Below are positions 48,022 through 56,822 of a DNA stretch of 64,000 nt, piece by piece. Source of the stretch: CAZMGT01 sp964565895. GTDB lineage: Bacteria; Armatimonadota; Zipacnadia; UBA1398; CAZMGT01. The translations under genes and the position numbers were made by a program. Location of the stretch: the NCBI GenBank assembly GCA_964565895.1, contig CAZMGT010000003.1:1-64000 (forward strand), written 5' to 3'. Under the pieces are notes generated by a model that worked only from the letters and a program-made list of their open reading frames with translations, was not told where the DNA came from and searched no databases. Numbering within the stretch: position 1 is the stretch's first letter; each line of letters begins with the position of its first letter.

Positions 48022-49152
48022 ATGAAGGCGATGCTGTCCTGCGCGTACAATATATCCCGGCGCTACCCGCGCATGCTCCGCTGGTGGCTGCGGAATCGGG
48101 CGCGGCAGGTAACGCTGCCGCTGGAGTATTGGCTGGGGCGGGGGTGGAGCGCGCTGCCCCGGTCGATCAGCGTGCGGCCCACGTTTTTGTGCAACCTAAG
48201 CTGCAGCATGTGCAGTTTTGCAAACTCCGCCCCAAGCGACGGCTCGCTCCTCGTCAAAGGGGCACTTGAGCTGGACCTCGCCAAGCAGCTCATCGACGAC
48301 GTAGCCCACGCCCAGCCCTGCATCTCGCTTACCGGCGGCGAGCCGTTTCTCTGGAAACCCCTGTTTGAGCTGTTCGACTACGCCCGGCGCGTGGGCGTAA
48401 TGTGCACGGTGACCACCAACGGGACGCTCATCAAACGGCGGTTTGACGAGCTGATGGCCTCGCCGCCGGACGTGATGGCCGTGTCCATCCTCGGCCCGCG
48501 CGAGGTGCACGACCGCATCGTGGGCTCTCAAGGGCAGTTCGACAAAGTAGTCGAGGGCATTCGCATGGTCAACGAGGCGAAGGGGAACGACCCTTGGGCT
48601 CGGCCGCTGATCGTGCTCAACACGCCGATGATTATGGAAAACGCCGAGGCGTTTGCCTCGGTGGTCGAGCTCGCCGGCGAGCTGAATGTAGCGATCAGCC
48701 ACTTTCAGCACCTGTGGTTTACCACGGACGAGATGGTTGGCGGGGGGCAGTTTGAGGTGGAGGGGCAGAAGCTTTCGGAGTCCATTCGCATTGACGAGGA
48801 GCTTGTCGATCCGGAGCTGATTTGGGAGGGGATGAGGCGCGCGGCGAGCCGGCGCAACGGCGTTTACGTCCGCTTTTTCCCGAGCTTGGGGCACGACGAG
48901 GTGCGCGTGTATTACCGCGAGCCGCTGCGCCTGGTAGGGCCGCGGCGGGCGGTGTGCGCCTGGCTGTTTACGCACATTTTGCCCAACGGCGACGTTTCCC
49001 CCTGTTTGGGGTTTGTTGCTGGGAATTTGCACACCCAGCGCTTTCCCGAGATTTGGAACTCCCCGCGAATGATCGCCTTCCGCCGGCATCTGATCAAAAA
49101 GCGCACGCTTCCCATCTGCAACCGTTGCTGCGCATACTTCCGGCGTGACTAA
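48022..49152 (+). CDS. Radical SAM/SPASM-domain enzyme
   Basis: The 376-residue protein has an N-terminal amphipathic or hydrophobic lead-in (about residues 1-50). The radical SAM motif CNLSCSMC near 58-65 and SLTGGEPFLW near 98 follow. A C-terminal SPASM-type cysteine region comes last (CAWLFTHILPNGDVSPC near 313, with CNRCC near the end), which would bind extra 4Fe-4S clusters. SPASM enzymes modify peptides or small molecules. The ATG at 48022 has AGGAGA ten bases upstream. The stop overlaps the lipid-kinase-like gene, so the two are probably cotranslated. The substrate is unknown. Confidence 0.85.
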   Translation: MKAMLSCAYNISRRYPRMLRWWLRNRARQVTLPLEYWLGRGWSALPRSISVRPTFLCNLSCSMCSFANSAPSDGSLLVKGALELDLAKQLIDDVAHAQPCISLTGGEPFLWKPLFELFDYARRVGVMCTVTTNGTLIKRRFDELMASPPDVMAVSILGPREVHDRIVGSQGQFDKVVEGIRMVNEAKGNDPWARPLIVLNTPMIMENAEAFASVVELAGELNVAISHFQHLWFTTDEMVGGGQFEVEGQKLSESIRIDEELVDPELIWEGMRRAASRRNGVYVRFFPSLGHDEVRVYYREPLRLVGPRRAVCAWLFTHILPNGDVSPCLGFVAGNLHTQRFPEIWNSPRMIAFRRHLIKKRTLPICNRCCAYFRRD

Positions 49153-50068
49153 AGTGAGCGGCAACTACCTGTTCGTTAACGAAAACGCCCGCCGTGTAAG
49201 CGACGCCCTTGCGCGAGAGATCCTCCGCGAGTTAGAACGCGTGGGGCTGCCCTGCGAGCTGGTGCTCACGAGCTCCGTGGAGCACGCGCGGAAGACGAGC
49301 CGGCGCCTGGCCGAAAGCGGGGCGCGGCTGGCCATCGTCGCCGGGGGCGACGGGTCGATCAACTCCGTGGCCCAGGGCCTGGTGGGCACGGAAACGGCCC
49401 TGGGCGTTATCCCCCTGGGCACGGGCAACGTGCTCGCGCGCGAGCTGGGCATGCCCCTGAGCTGGCGCAAGGCGGTGCGCTGGCTGCCCACCCTGCGCCC
49501 GCACCGCGTGGATATGGCCTGGTCCTCCGCGGGGTGTTTCTTGCTCATGGCCGGCATGGGGTTGGACACGTGCGTCATTCGCGGCGTGCGCACGAGGGTA
49601 AAGCGGCTGCTCGGCCGCGGGGCGTTTGTGCTTAGCGCCTGTCGTGTGGCGCGAAAGTTTTCCCCGTTTCAGGCGCACATCGAGCTCGACGGCGAGACGA
49701 TCGACGTTCGCGCGTGGCTTGTCGTCGTGTCAAACACGGCGAGCTACGCGGGGGTTATTACGCTAGCCCCGGGGGCGACTTATTACGACGGGGTGCTCGA
49801 CTTGGTCGTCCTCCCCGAGAGCACGATGCCCCTGGGGAGCCTGGCCTGGCAGACGGTGGCCAATGTGCTCTGGGGGAGGGAGATGTGCGGGGCGATTCGC
49901 CGGCGCTGCCGCGCGCTGCGCGTGGTTACCGACCCTGTGGTCGGCGTGCAGCTCGACGGCGACCCGCGCGCGCAAACGCCGTTTGAGGCGCGCGTGCTTC
50001 CCGCAGCGCTGCGCCTGCTTGCCCCGGGGCCTGAGATACGAGCGGACGAGGGGGAGGTGGGACAGTGA
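49145..50068 (+). CDS. Diacylglycerol kinase-family lipid kinase
   Basis: The 307-residue protein has the DAGK catalytic signature VAGGDGSINSVAQGL near residue 60. VIPLGTGNVLARELG near 90 and the C-terminal beta domain with VSNTASYAGVITLAPGATYYDGVLDL follow. Such enzymes phosphorylate diacylglycerol or related lipids with ATP at the membrane. It starts (GTG 49145; GTG 49154 possible) within the end of the radical SAM gene and overlaps the next small gene by four bases. The pairing with a SPASM radical SAM enzyme suggests lipid or lipid-linked modification, which is inference. Confidence 0.88.
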   Translation: MTKVSGNYLFVNENARRVSDALAREILRELERVGLPCELVLTSSVEHARKTSRRLAESGARLAIVAGGDGSINSVAQGLVGTETALGVIPLGTGNVLARELGMPLSWRKAVRWLPTLRPHRVDMAWSSAGCFLLMAGMGLDTCVIRGVRTRVKRLLGRGAFVLSACRVARKFSPFQAHIELDGETIDVRAWLVVVSNTASYAGVITLAPGATYYDGVLDLVVLPESTMPLGSLAWQTVANVLWGREMCGAIRRRCRALRVVTDPVVGVQLDGDPRAQTPFEARVLPAALRLLAPGPEIRADEGEVGQ

Positions 50069-50352
50069 ACCGCGTTGCCGTCGCCGCCTTGGTGGTTTGC
50101 GCTTTGGCCCTCTGTGCTCTGGCCGTGCGCCAGGTGCTCGCGCAAACCCAGCCGCCGCCGGCGGCGAACTTCGAGTCTGTTGTGGGCTTCGATGTCGCCG
50201 TGCAGGGGGAGAACGACGTTTACTTCTGCGTCCTCATGCGCGACGTTATGGGCAAAATGCGCGTAGATGTTTACGATGGCTCGGGAATCCAGCGGGGGCA
50301 GATAGCGCTGCGCACCGCGGAGGAGGCGGAGTCGCCCATCCGCCCGGAATAG
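50065..50352 (+). CDS. Small secreted protein, unknown
   Basis: The 95-residue protein has a signal peptide (VAVAALVVCALALCALAVR) followed by a short soluble part (about residues 28-95) with no recognised domain (FESVVGFDVAVQGENDVYF). Its GTG start overlaps the lipid-kinase-like stop by four bases, so it is the third gene of a coupled unit. Overlap and the clean signal peptide support that it is real. Confidence 0.65.
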   Translation: MNRVAVAALVVCALALCALAVRQVLAQTQPPPAANFESVVGFDVAVQGENDVYFCVLMRDVMGKMRVDVYDGSGIQRGQIALRTAEEAESPIRPE

Positions 50353-50355
50353 GCG

Positions 50356-51432
50356 CTAATGCTTGGGGATGGAGGCCATAATCTCGCGCGCCTCGGGGTT
50401 GTTGGGCTCAAGCTCGAGCGCGGCGCGCGCTTCCTCAAGCGCTAGGTCGTGCGCGTTCATCTGCTGATATACGCGGGCGAGGGCCAAGCGAGGGTAGACG
50501 TCGTCCGGGGCGAGCTCCGTGGCTTGGCGGTAGGCGGCCGCGGCGCGCGAGAACTGCCCGAGCTCGGCGAGCACGTCGCCCAGGGCGATCCACGAGGAGC
50601 AGTTGGTGCGGTCGAGTTCGGTGGCCTGGCGGAACGCCTCGGCGGCCTCCTCCCAGCGCGAGTGCTCGGCGAGGATCTCGCCGGCGAGGATGTGCGGGTC
50701 GGGAAGCTGTGGGGCGAGGCGCGCCGCTTCGGCGATGCATTCCAGCGCCTCGTCGGGGCGGCCGAGATGGGCCATGGCCTGGGCGAGGTTTAGCCGGACA
50801 ACGGCCGACTCGGGGTCGAGCTCCTGCGCTTTCTGAAACTCCTCTTGAGCTTGGGCAAGCTTTCCGCAGCGGGCAAGGACCACGCCGAGATTACAGTGGC
50901 AGTCGGAGCTCTCCGGGCTCAGGCGGACGGCAGCGGTGCACTCCGCGAGCGCGGCGTCGAGCCAGCCGCACTCGAGGTAGGCAATGCCCACGGCGGAGTG
51001 CAGCTCGGCGCTGCCCGGCGATTTGGCGATCGCCCGCTCGAGGATGGGCACGGCTTCGTCGGCGCGGTCGTCGCGCATGAGGAGCGAAGCGAGGGCGAGA
51101 GCAATGCGCGGGTCGTCGGGGTTTTGCTCCAGGGCGGCGCGGAACGCGGCTTCGGCCGCTTTGCGCTCGCCGGAGCGCTCGAACACCTCGGCCAGGCCGC
51201 GGTAGAGCAGCGCGGGCTCGGCGTCGGCGCCGAGGTGCATGATGGACTCCGCGACGACATCGGCGGTGCGCCCGCGGCGGAGCATGATCTGGGCGAGAAG
51301 GAGAAGGCCCTCGAGGTTGGGCGGGGAGTGTTCGAAGGCGTAGCGCAACAGCGCCTCGGCCTGGTCGAGCTGGCCGCTGTTGGCCAGGTGCAGGGCGCGC
51401 AGCACGTAGCTTCCTGTCCGTTCGTTCGACAT
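50356..51432 (-). CDS. Tetratricopeptide repeat protein
   Basis: The 358-residue protein is built almost wholly of about nine to ten TPR units of 34 residues. Examples are LYRGLAEVFERSGERKAAEA, ELHSAVGIAYLECGWLDAAL and VRLNLAQAMAHLGRPDEALE. It has no signal peptide or enzyme domain, so it is likely a cytoplasmic scaffold. Oddly, no ribosome-binding site is visible before the ATG (TCTAATAGATAGCC precedes it), so it may be leaderless. It converges with the small secreted gene, ending four bases after it. Confidence 0.88.
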   Translation of the reverse strand: MSNERTGSYVLRALHLANSGQLDQAEALLRYAFEHSPPNLEGLLLLAQIMLRRGRTADVVAESIMHLGADAEPALLYRGLAEVFERSGERKAAEAAFRAALEQNPDDPRIALALASLLMRDDRADEAVPILERAIAKSPGSAELHSAVGIAYLECGWLDAALAECTAAVRLSPESSDCHCNLGVVLARCGKLAQAQEEFQKAQELDPESAVVRLNLAQAMAHLGRPDEALECIAEAARLAPQLPDPHILAGEILAEHSRWEEAAEAFRQATELDRTNCSSWIALGDVLAELGQFSRAAAAYRQATELAPDDVYPRLALARVYQQMNAHDLALEEARAALELEPNNPEAREIMASIPKH

Positions 51433-51572
51433 GGCTATCTATTAGAGAAATTCGGGCGGCAAAGTACTGCCCCTTCTCAGAACAAAGGAGGATTTGCCCC
51501 GGCGTGCGGGAAGGGAGCGCGTGAGGCCTAGAGCAAGAGCGGTTTCACTAGGGCCGGAATGGAGGCAAAACA

Positions 51573-52055
51573 GTGCGCAAAAGTTGGATTGTGGCAGGGG
51601 CGGTCGGGCTAGTACTTTTCGCTACTTTGCTTGGGGCGGGGGTTGTCGCGCGGGCCGCGGGAGGCGTGTCGCTTGCCGACGCGTGCAAGGGAACGGGCTA
51701 TAAGTTTATCCCCATCGACGACAACAACTTCCTGTTTAAGTTTAAGGGCGAGTTCGGCGAGACGTGGAACATCGTGGCGAGCACCCAGCCGGATTACGAG
51801 TACGTTGTCATATGGACGACGGTGGTCAAGCTCGGGGGCAAGCCCTCGCAGGATTTGGCCATACGCTGCCTGGAGCTTAACAACAGCTACGCGGCAAGCT
51901 TTATCGCCTATGACAGCAAAAACAACGACCTAGACTGCCAGATGGCGATCTACAAGCCGGCGCTTTCCGGCGAGCTACTTAAGGACGCCCTGCGCCAGGT
52001 AATTACCATGGCCGACAACGAGTATCGGAAAATTCGACAAATGTCGCAAACCTGA
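51573..52055 (+). CDS. Small secreted protein resembling YbjN-type chaperone fold
   Basis: The 160-residue protein has a signal peptide (IVAGAVGLVLFATLLGAGVVARA). The soluble domain (FLFKFKGEFGETWNIVASTQ, then a two-strand and helix pattern) resembles YbjN / type III secretion chaperone-like folds. That assignment is weak. GGAGG lies about eight bases before the GTG start at 51573. It is divergent from the TPR gene and stands alone. Confidence 0.6.
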   Translation: MRKSWIVAGAVGLVLFATLLGAGVVARAAGGVSLADACKGTGYKFIPIDDNNFLFKFKGEFGETWNIVASTQPDYEYVVIWTTVVKLGGKPSQDLAIRCLELNNSYAASFIAYDSKNNDLDCQMAIYKPALSGELLKDALRQVITMADNEYRKIRQMSQT

Positions 52056-52213
52056 TAAAATAGGCGCGCACGCACCGCAACAGCGACAGCCAGCCGACCA
52101 GGAAACGCTGTGCGCTAAAATCCACGGGTCAGTTTGCCGCCGTCGGCCACGCCGGCGGCGCGTCGCGTTGCGCCTCGTGCACCGACCTTCGGGGAAGGAT
52201 GGAGTGTTATTTC

Positions 52214-52669
52214 ATGGCCGAGCAATCGCCCAAGTTTCACAACCTCAGCGATACGCTATATCGCTTTGTCTGCGAGGGGCTGGCCGAAGGGGTAAACGTG
52301 CCCATCGAGCGCTTTCCGGATATGGTGTGGATTCCCCGCAGCTCGGGCGTAACCCAAGTGAGCGCGCAGTCCCTGGCCCTCTCTTGGGCGCTGCAAGATC
52401 TCAAGATCCAGCCCACGCGCACGTTGCGGCCGATTCCCCTCAAGCGGGGGACGGAGGAGACGCTGGCCAGCGCCGCCTACCTCGCGACACAGGTGCTCCG
52501 CGAGCAGCTTCCACGGGCGCGGGTTAGGGAAATTGAGCAGGAGATTCCCAACATGCGCAGGCGCGGGCTGTTTCGCAAGCTTATCCGGCGGATTAAGGCG
52601 CGCACCTGCGGCAGGGTAAAGTCGCGCCAGGAGCTGAAAGAGGAGCTTATCCCGCCCGAGGAGCTCTAG
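52214..52669 (+). CDS. Conserved-looking small protein, unknown
   Basis: The 151-residue protein has no signal peptide and no recognised domain. It ends in a basic region (LFRKLIRRIKARTCGRVKSR) and an acidic tail (QELKEELIPPEEL). The ATG at 52214 is preferred because GGAG lies nine bases upstream; an ATG at 52199 would add five residues. It is flanked by a secreted-protein gene and the minus-strand DUF4129 gene. It may be a nucleic-acid-binding or regulatory protein, which is a guess. Confidence 0.55.
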   Translation: MAEQSPKFHNLSDTLYRFVCEGLAEGVNVPIERFPDMVWIPRSSGVTQVSAQSLALSWALQDLKIQPTRTLRPIPLKRGTEETLASAAYLATQVLREQLPRARVREIEQEIPNMRRRGLFRKLIRRIKARTCGRVKSRQELKEELIPPEEL

Positions 52670-52715
52670 CCCCCGCCGGCCTCCGCCAGGGCAAGAGGGC
52701 CTCGCCTTCGCCCCG

Positions 52716-54485
52716 CTAGCCCGCCGCCGGCGTGCGCTGGCGGGCGAAGTGGTCGAGCCTGGCCCAGATTTCGCGCAGCCGCTCCATATGCTCGGCGAGC
52801 GACGCAGAAGAGGAATACTCCGCGAGAACGTAAAGCTCAGACAGCTCCTCCGCTTCGCGGCGCAACGGGGCAAGGGGCGGAGGAAGGCGGCGCGCGAACT
52901 CCAGCGCCGTTTCGCTCGGTTTGCGCGGGCAGCCCAGGCGCTCGGCGAGGGCGAGCAGCGCGCCGTAGGTGTGCAGGACGACCTCGCGCGGGGAAAGCCG
53001 CTCTAGGACAGCGTCGTCTGCGAACGGATTTTGCAACGGCTTCAGCCGTGGGCGCGCGGGAGCAGCCAGGTGGCGCGGACTGAGGCGGCAAAGGACTTGG
53101 CGAAGCCAAGCGAGCGGGGCCAACGCTAACGCGGCGAGCGCGCGCAGGAAGATGCGCAGGCCCGCCGCTATCGTTTTGCGCTGGCGCCAGGCGGCCCAAA
53201 GCAGGGCAAGCGTGGCGAACACAAGGAGCAACAGAGCGGCCAGGCGCGCCAAGCGCTCGAGCGGCGGGGGCTCGCCTGGGGCGGCGGTGGGCTCGGTCCC
53301 CCGCTGGGCCTTGCGGGGAAGCTTCTCCCCGCGGGCGCGCTCCGGCGCCTGCTCCAACCCCTGCGGCGTGCCTTCCTCCCTGAGGTGGCGGGCTTCCCGA
53401 CCCTCGCCAGCGCCGCGCTCTGTCCCGCGGGAAAGCAGCGGAGGGCCGGATTTTTCGGCCTCGGGCAAGGGCGTGCCCGTTGCGCTAGCGCGGGGCGCTT
53501 TTTCTCCTTCATCTCCGCGCGTGCCCCGGCCCGGCTGCTGGCCTTCGCCCGGGCGCGGGCGCTCCGGGGCGTTTAGGCCGCTTTGCGGCGCGCGCTCGAT
53601 CCTCTCGCGCAGCTTCCACGAAACGCGCAAGCCCTGGGCGAGCAAGCCCTCTTCGCCGCGGGCATCCGTGCGCGGGATGACGAGCGCCGCGCCGAGGATC
53701 GCGGCCACAGTACACCCGCTTGCGAGGACCCACATGCCGAAGACGCGCTTGGGAACGCGCGCCCCGCGGGCGCGGAGATATAGCCGCAGGCCGGAGAGAT
53801 TTGTTAGCGCGAGGAGGAGCAGCGCGAAGCACAGGTATAGCGCGACGGAGAGAAACCCGCTTTTGCGCGCGGCGCTGTCCGCGTGGGCAAGGAGAGCCTG
53901 GGACAGACCGAACACGAGCAAGGCGACGAGGGAGAAATAGAGCACCGAGCGCCCCGGGCGAACGCGCCGCGCGCCGTGCCTGCCCAGCGCGAGCAAGCCG
54001 CGGCCGCTGGCCTCACTCTCCGTCTGCTCGTCTACGGAGCAGTCGCGGGTCATCGCTGCCGCGCCCCACCAGACGAGCAAAAACACGGCGGCGTTTACCA
54101 CCGCGGCAAACGGGCTAAGCCCGCGCGCGGCCACGAGAGCCCCGCCGCTTGACGAATAGCGCAGCAGGAACACGGCCACGGCAAGAGCCAGGCCAATGAT
54201 ATAGGGGATGGCCACGGCCTGGCTGCCGTAAAGGTGGCGAATTTTGACAATGCCAATTACCCCGACGAGAAACCAAAAGAACACGAAGCGCAGCAGAGCG
54301 GAATCGTAAACACCAAGCGCGGAGCGAGCGTCGAGGACAAAGCGGGTAAAGCTCCACAGCGCGCCGAGCACGCACAGGGGAACGAGGATATCGTTAACCA
54401 GGTCATAGGCGCGCACGGGCCCGCGCGCCACTGCCCCAGCAAGGGGAGCGCGACAGTCGTTGCCCTGTTGCCCTATGTGCTTCAT
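52716..54485 (-). CDS. Membrane protein with C-terminal DUF4129 domain
   Basis: The 589-residue protein has about six N-terminal transmembrane segments. A long charged Pro/Glu/Arg/Gly linker (residues about 300-415) and another membrane helix (LARLAALLLLVFATLALLWAAW) follow. A C-terminal cytosolic DUF4129 domain comes last (SPREVVLHTYGALLALAERLG, ELSELYVLAEYS). In related MoxR clusters the third gene is usually a transglutaminase-like TgpA protein that ends in DUF4129; here no Cys-His-Asp transglutaminase core is visible. The ATG at 54485 overlaps the DUF58 stop (ATGA). Confidence 0.8.
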   Translation of the reverse strand: MKHIGQQGNDCRAPLAGAVARGPVRAYDLVNDILVPLCVLGALWSFTRFVLDARSALGVYDSALLRFVFFWFLVGVIGIVKIRHLYGSQAVAIPYIIGLALAVAVFLLRYSSSGGALVAARGLSPFAAVVNAAVFLLVWWGAAAMTRDCSVDEQTESEASGRGLLALGRHGARRVRPGRSVLYFSLVALLVFGLSQALLAHADSAARKSGFLSVALYLCFALLLLALTNLSGLRLYLRARGARVPKRVFGMWVLASGCTVAAILGAALVIPRTDARGEEGLLAQGLRVSWKLRERIERAPQSGLNAPERPRPGEGQQPGRGTRGDEGEKAPRASATGTPLPEAEKSGPPLLSRGTERGAGEGREARHLREEGTPQGLEQAPERARGEKLPRKAQRGTEPTAAPGEPPPLERLARLAALLLLVFATLALLWAAWRQRKTIAAGLRIFLRALAALALAPLAWLRQVLCRLSPRHLAAPARPRLKPLQNPFADDAVLERLSPREVVLHTYGALLALAERLGCPRKPSETALEFARRLPPPLAPLRREAEELSELYVLAEYSSSASLAEHMERLREIWARLDHFARQRTPAAG

Positions 54486-55771
54486 AGCGGTGTCGCGGCA
54501 AGGGCGCTCAGGTCTTGCACCGTGCACACGTGGCGGACGGCGATTCCCTGAGCGGCAAGCGCCGCGCGCACCTCCCGAAACTGCTCCGGAGCGCGAATGA
54601 GAACTACGGTAACGGCAAAGCCGGCAAGCTTTACCCGCGCGAGGGTATAGAGCAAGTCCGAGCAGACGCGGGGAGTGATGACGATCAGGGCAAGGTCGCG
54701 CGGGAAGCGAATATGCTCGCGAAAGAGCAGCTCGTCTAGCGCTGGCCCGCGGGAGAGCTCGAGCCGCGCGAGAAGGTCGAGCAAGCGCGCTAGGCCGAGG
54801 GCGGTCTTCTCCGGCGGCGACTCCGCCGGGCGCGAGGCGAGCGGCAACTCGCGCGGGCGGGCGAGGCGCAGTGCCTCCTCGCGCGTCTGTGCGCGGCCGA
54901 CGCGTGCCTCCTGGCGCGCACGCTGCGCGGCGTCGACGCCGTTGCTTACCAGCCCCACGGTTTGCTTCATCTCATAAAGATAGTTGGCAAGCGAGGCGGC
55001 GACCTCGACGGCAAACTCCGCGTTTTCCTCCCCCGCCGGCCCGTGGTAGGCGTCGCGGGAGAAGTCAAGCACAAGCAGCGAGCCGGCCTGCATGGAAGGC
55101 TCGTAGACTTTGCTCTGCAGGCGGCCGACGCGCGCCGTCGCCTTCCAGTGAATACGGCTTAGGGAGTCGCCGGTGGCATATTCGCGAATGCCGACCATGC
55201 GGCTGGGGTCCTCGAAAATCTGCCGCTTAACGCGGATCTCGCCCACCGGCCGGTGCGAGGCGAGGTCGTACTTAAAGATGGGATATACCCTGGGGCGAAC
55301 GGTGACGAAATGCAGCGGGGCGACGGCGGCAAACTTGCGCACAAAGCCAAACAGGTCGCCTGACTCAAGAAGCACCGGCCCAAACTGGTGATAGCCGCGG
55401 CGGTCGAACGTTACCCGATAGGTGAGCCGCGCCGAGCGGTGGGGGCGAAGGACAAACAGCCGCGCAGCGTTGCCCTCCCAGGGGAGGTTCGCGGGCAGAA
55501 GCTCCTCGGCGAGCAGCCAAACGACGGGCAGGGGCTTTTCGTTATGGACAACCGTAGACACCTCGAGCGTGTCGCCGATGTTCGCGCGGTCTACGGTAAC
55601 GTTGCGCGTGCAGCGCACACGGTCGAGCGCGAGCAGGGCCATGAGGTGCGCGGCGAGCAGGGCCAAGAAGGCGACGTATAGGCCGTAGGTGAGGTAGCTC
55701 GTCCCCCGGGCGAGGGAGAAGAGCAACAGGCCCACCCCGAACAGCGGCAGGAGCTTTGGCAGGCTACGCAT
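54482..55771 (-). CDS. DUF58 membrane-associated protein (VWA-like partner of MoxR)
   Basis: The 429-residue protein has two N-terminal membrane helices (LFGVGLLLFSLARGT and the next). The DUF58 domain follows (FEDPSRMVGIREYATGDSLSRIHWKATAR near residue 190) and then a VWA-like fold. It normally works with a MoxR ATPase and a membrane protein in envelope or enzyme maturation. It overlaps the moxR stop by eight bases and the DUF4129 start by four, so all three genes form one unit. Confidence 0.9.
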   Translation of the reverse strand: MRSLPKLLPLFGVGLLLFSLARGTSYLTYGLYVAFLALLAAHLMALLALDRVRCTRNVTVDRANIGDTLEVSTVVHNEKPLPVVWLLAEELLPANLPWEGNAARLFVLRPHRSARLTYRVTFDRRGYHQFGPVLLESGDLFGFVRKFAAVAPLHFVTVRPRVYPIFKYDLASHRPVGEIRVKRQIFEDPSRMVGIREYATGDSLSRIHWKATARVGRLQSKVYEPSMQAGSLLVLDFSRDAYHGPAGEENAEFAVEVAASLANYLYEMKQTVGLVSNGVDAAQRARQEARVGRAQTREEALRLARPRELPLASRPAESPPEKTALGLARLLDLLARLELSRGPALDELLFREHIRFPRDLALIVITPRVCSDLLYTLARVKLAGFAVTVVLIRAPEQFREVRAALAAQGIAVRHVCTVQDLSALAATPL

Positions 55772-56717
55772 TGCCCGACTGCCTCACCGGCGCAGGCACG
55801 GAGTCGAGGATCTCGCGCAGCACCCGCTCCGCGGTAATCCCCTTCAGCCTGCTCTCCGGGTTAAGCATCATGCGGTGCAGAAGCACGGGGCCCGCGAGAG
55901 CTTTAATGTCGTCGGGGATGACGAAGTCGCGACCGGCAAGCGCGGCGGCGGCGCGGGCGGCGAAAAACAGGTCTTGCGTGCCTCGCGGGCTGGCCCCAAG
56001 CAAAAGATGCGGCGAGCGACGCGTGGCGTTTACCAGGCGCACGAGATACTCGCGCACGCGACCGTCAACGTAGACGCGAGCGACGCCGCGGCGGGCCTCG
56101 AGGAACTCGTCGAGCGAGACGACCTGGGAGAGGCTGTTTATCGGGTGAGAGGACTCGACGTTGGCGAGCATTACCAGCTCGTCCGCGGGGGCGGGATAGC
56201 CCAGGCTGATGCGCATGAAAAAGCGGTCGAGCTGCGCTTCGGGGAGGGGAAACGTGCCCTCGTACTCCACAGGGTTTTGCGTGGCGATGACCATAAACGG
56301 GCGGGGAAGCTCATAGGTTAAGCCATCGACAGTAACCTGGCGCTCGGCCATTGCCTGAAGGAGGGCGGACTGCGTGCGCGGTGTGGCGCGGTTTATCTCG
56401 TCGGAGAGCAAAATGTTGGTAAAGATCGGCCCTGGGCGAAACTCAAAGTCGGCCTTTTTCTGGTTAAACACGCTCGCCCCGGTAACGTCGGTGGGCATGA
56501 GGTCCGGCGTGCACTGGATGCGCGAGAACTTTAGGCCAAGGGAGATGGCCAGGGAGCGGGCGAGCATCGTCTTGGCCACGCCAGGGACGTCCTCGAGCAG
56601 CAGGTGCCCCTCGCAGAGCAGGCACACAAGACACAAGCGCACGGCGCGGCGCTTGCCCACGACTACGCGCTCGACATTTTGCACGATTTTGTCGCAAATT
56701 TCGGCAACCTGAGCCAT
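55764..56717 (-). CDS. MoxR-family AAA+ ATPase
   Basis: The 317-residue cytoplasmic AAA+ ATPase has Walker A in LLEDVPGVAKTMLARSLA near residue 44. Walker B is in ILLSDEINRATPRTQSALLQ near 105, and the sensor region is in IATQNPVEYEGTFPLPEAQLDRF near 145. MoxR proteins act as chaperones for metal-enzyme or envelope complexes. The ATG at 56715-56717 is chosen because GGTGAGG lies six bases upstream; a GTG four codons earlier is also possible. It heads the moxR-DUF58-DUF4129 operon. Confidence 0.95.
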   Translation of the reverse strand: MAQVAEICDKIVQNVERVVVGKRRAVRLCLVCLLCEGHLLLEDVPGVAKTMLARSLAISLGLKFSRIQCTPDLMPTDVTGASVFNQKKADFEFRPGPIFTNILLSDEINRATPRTQSALLQAMAERQVTVDGLTYELPRPFMVIATQNPVEYEGTFPLPEAQLDRFFMRISLGYPAPADELVMLANVESSHPINSLSQVVSLDEFLEARRGVARVYVDGRVREYLVRLVNATRRSPHLLLGASPRGTQDLFFAARAAAALAGRDFVIPDDIKALAGPVLLHRMMLNPESRLKGITAERVLREILDSVPAPVRQSGNA

Positions 56718-56822
56718 AGCGCGCCTCACCGCGTCGCTTCACGTTGTCTATTCGACGCCGGCAAGGTTGGCCCTTCGCGCGGCGGGCAGGGGCCGGCTGC
56801 ATGCCGGCGAAGGACAGCGAAG

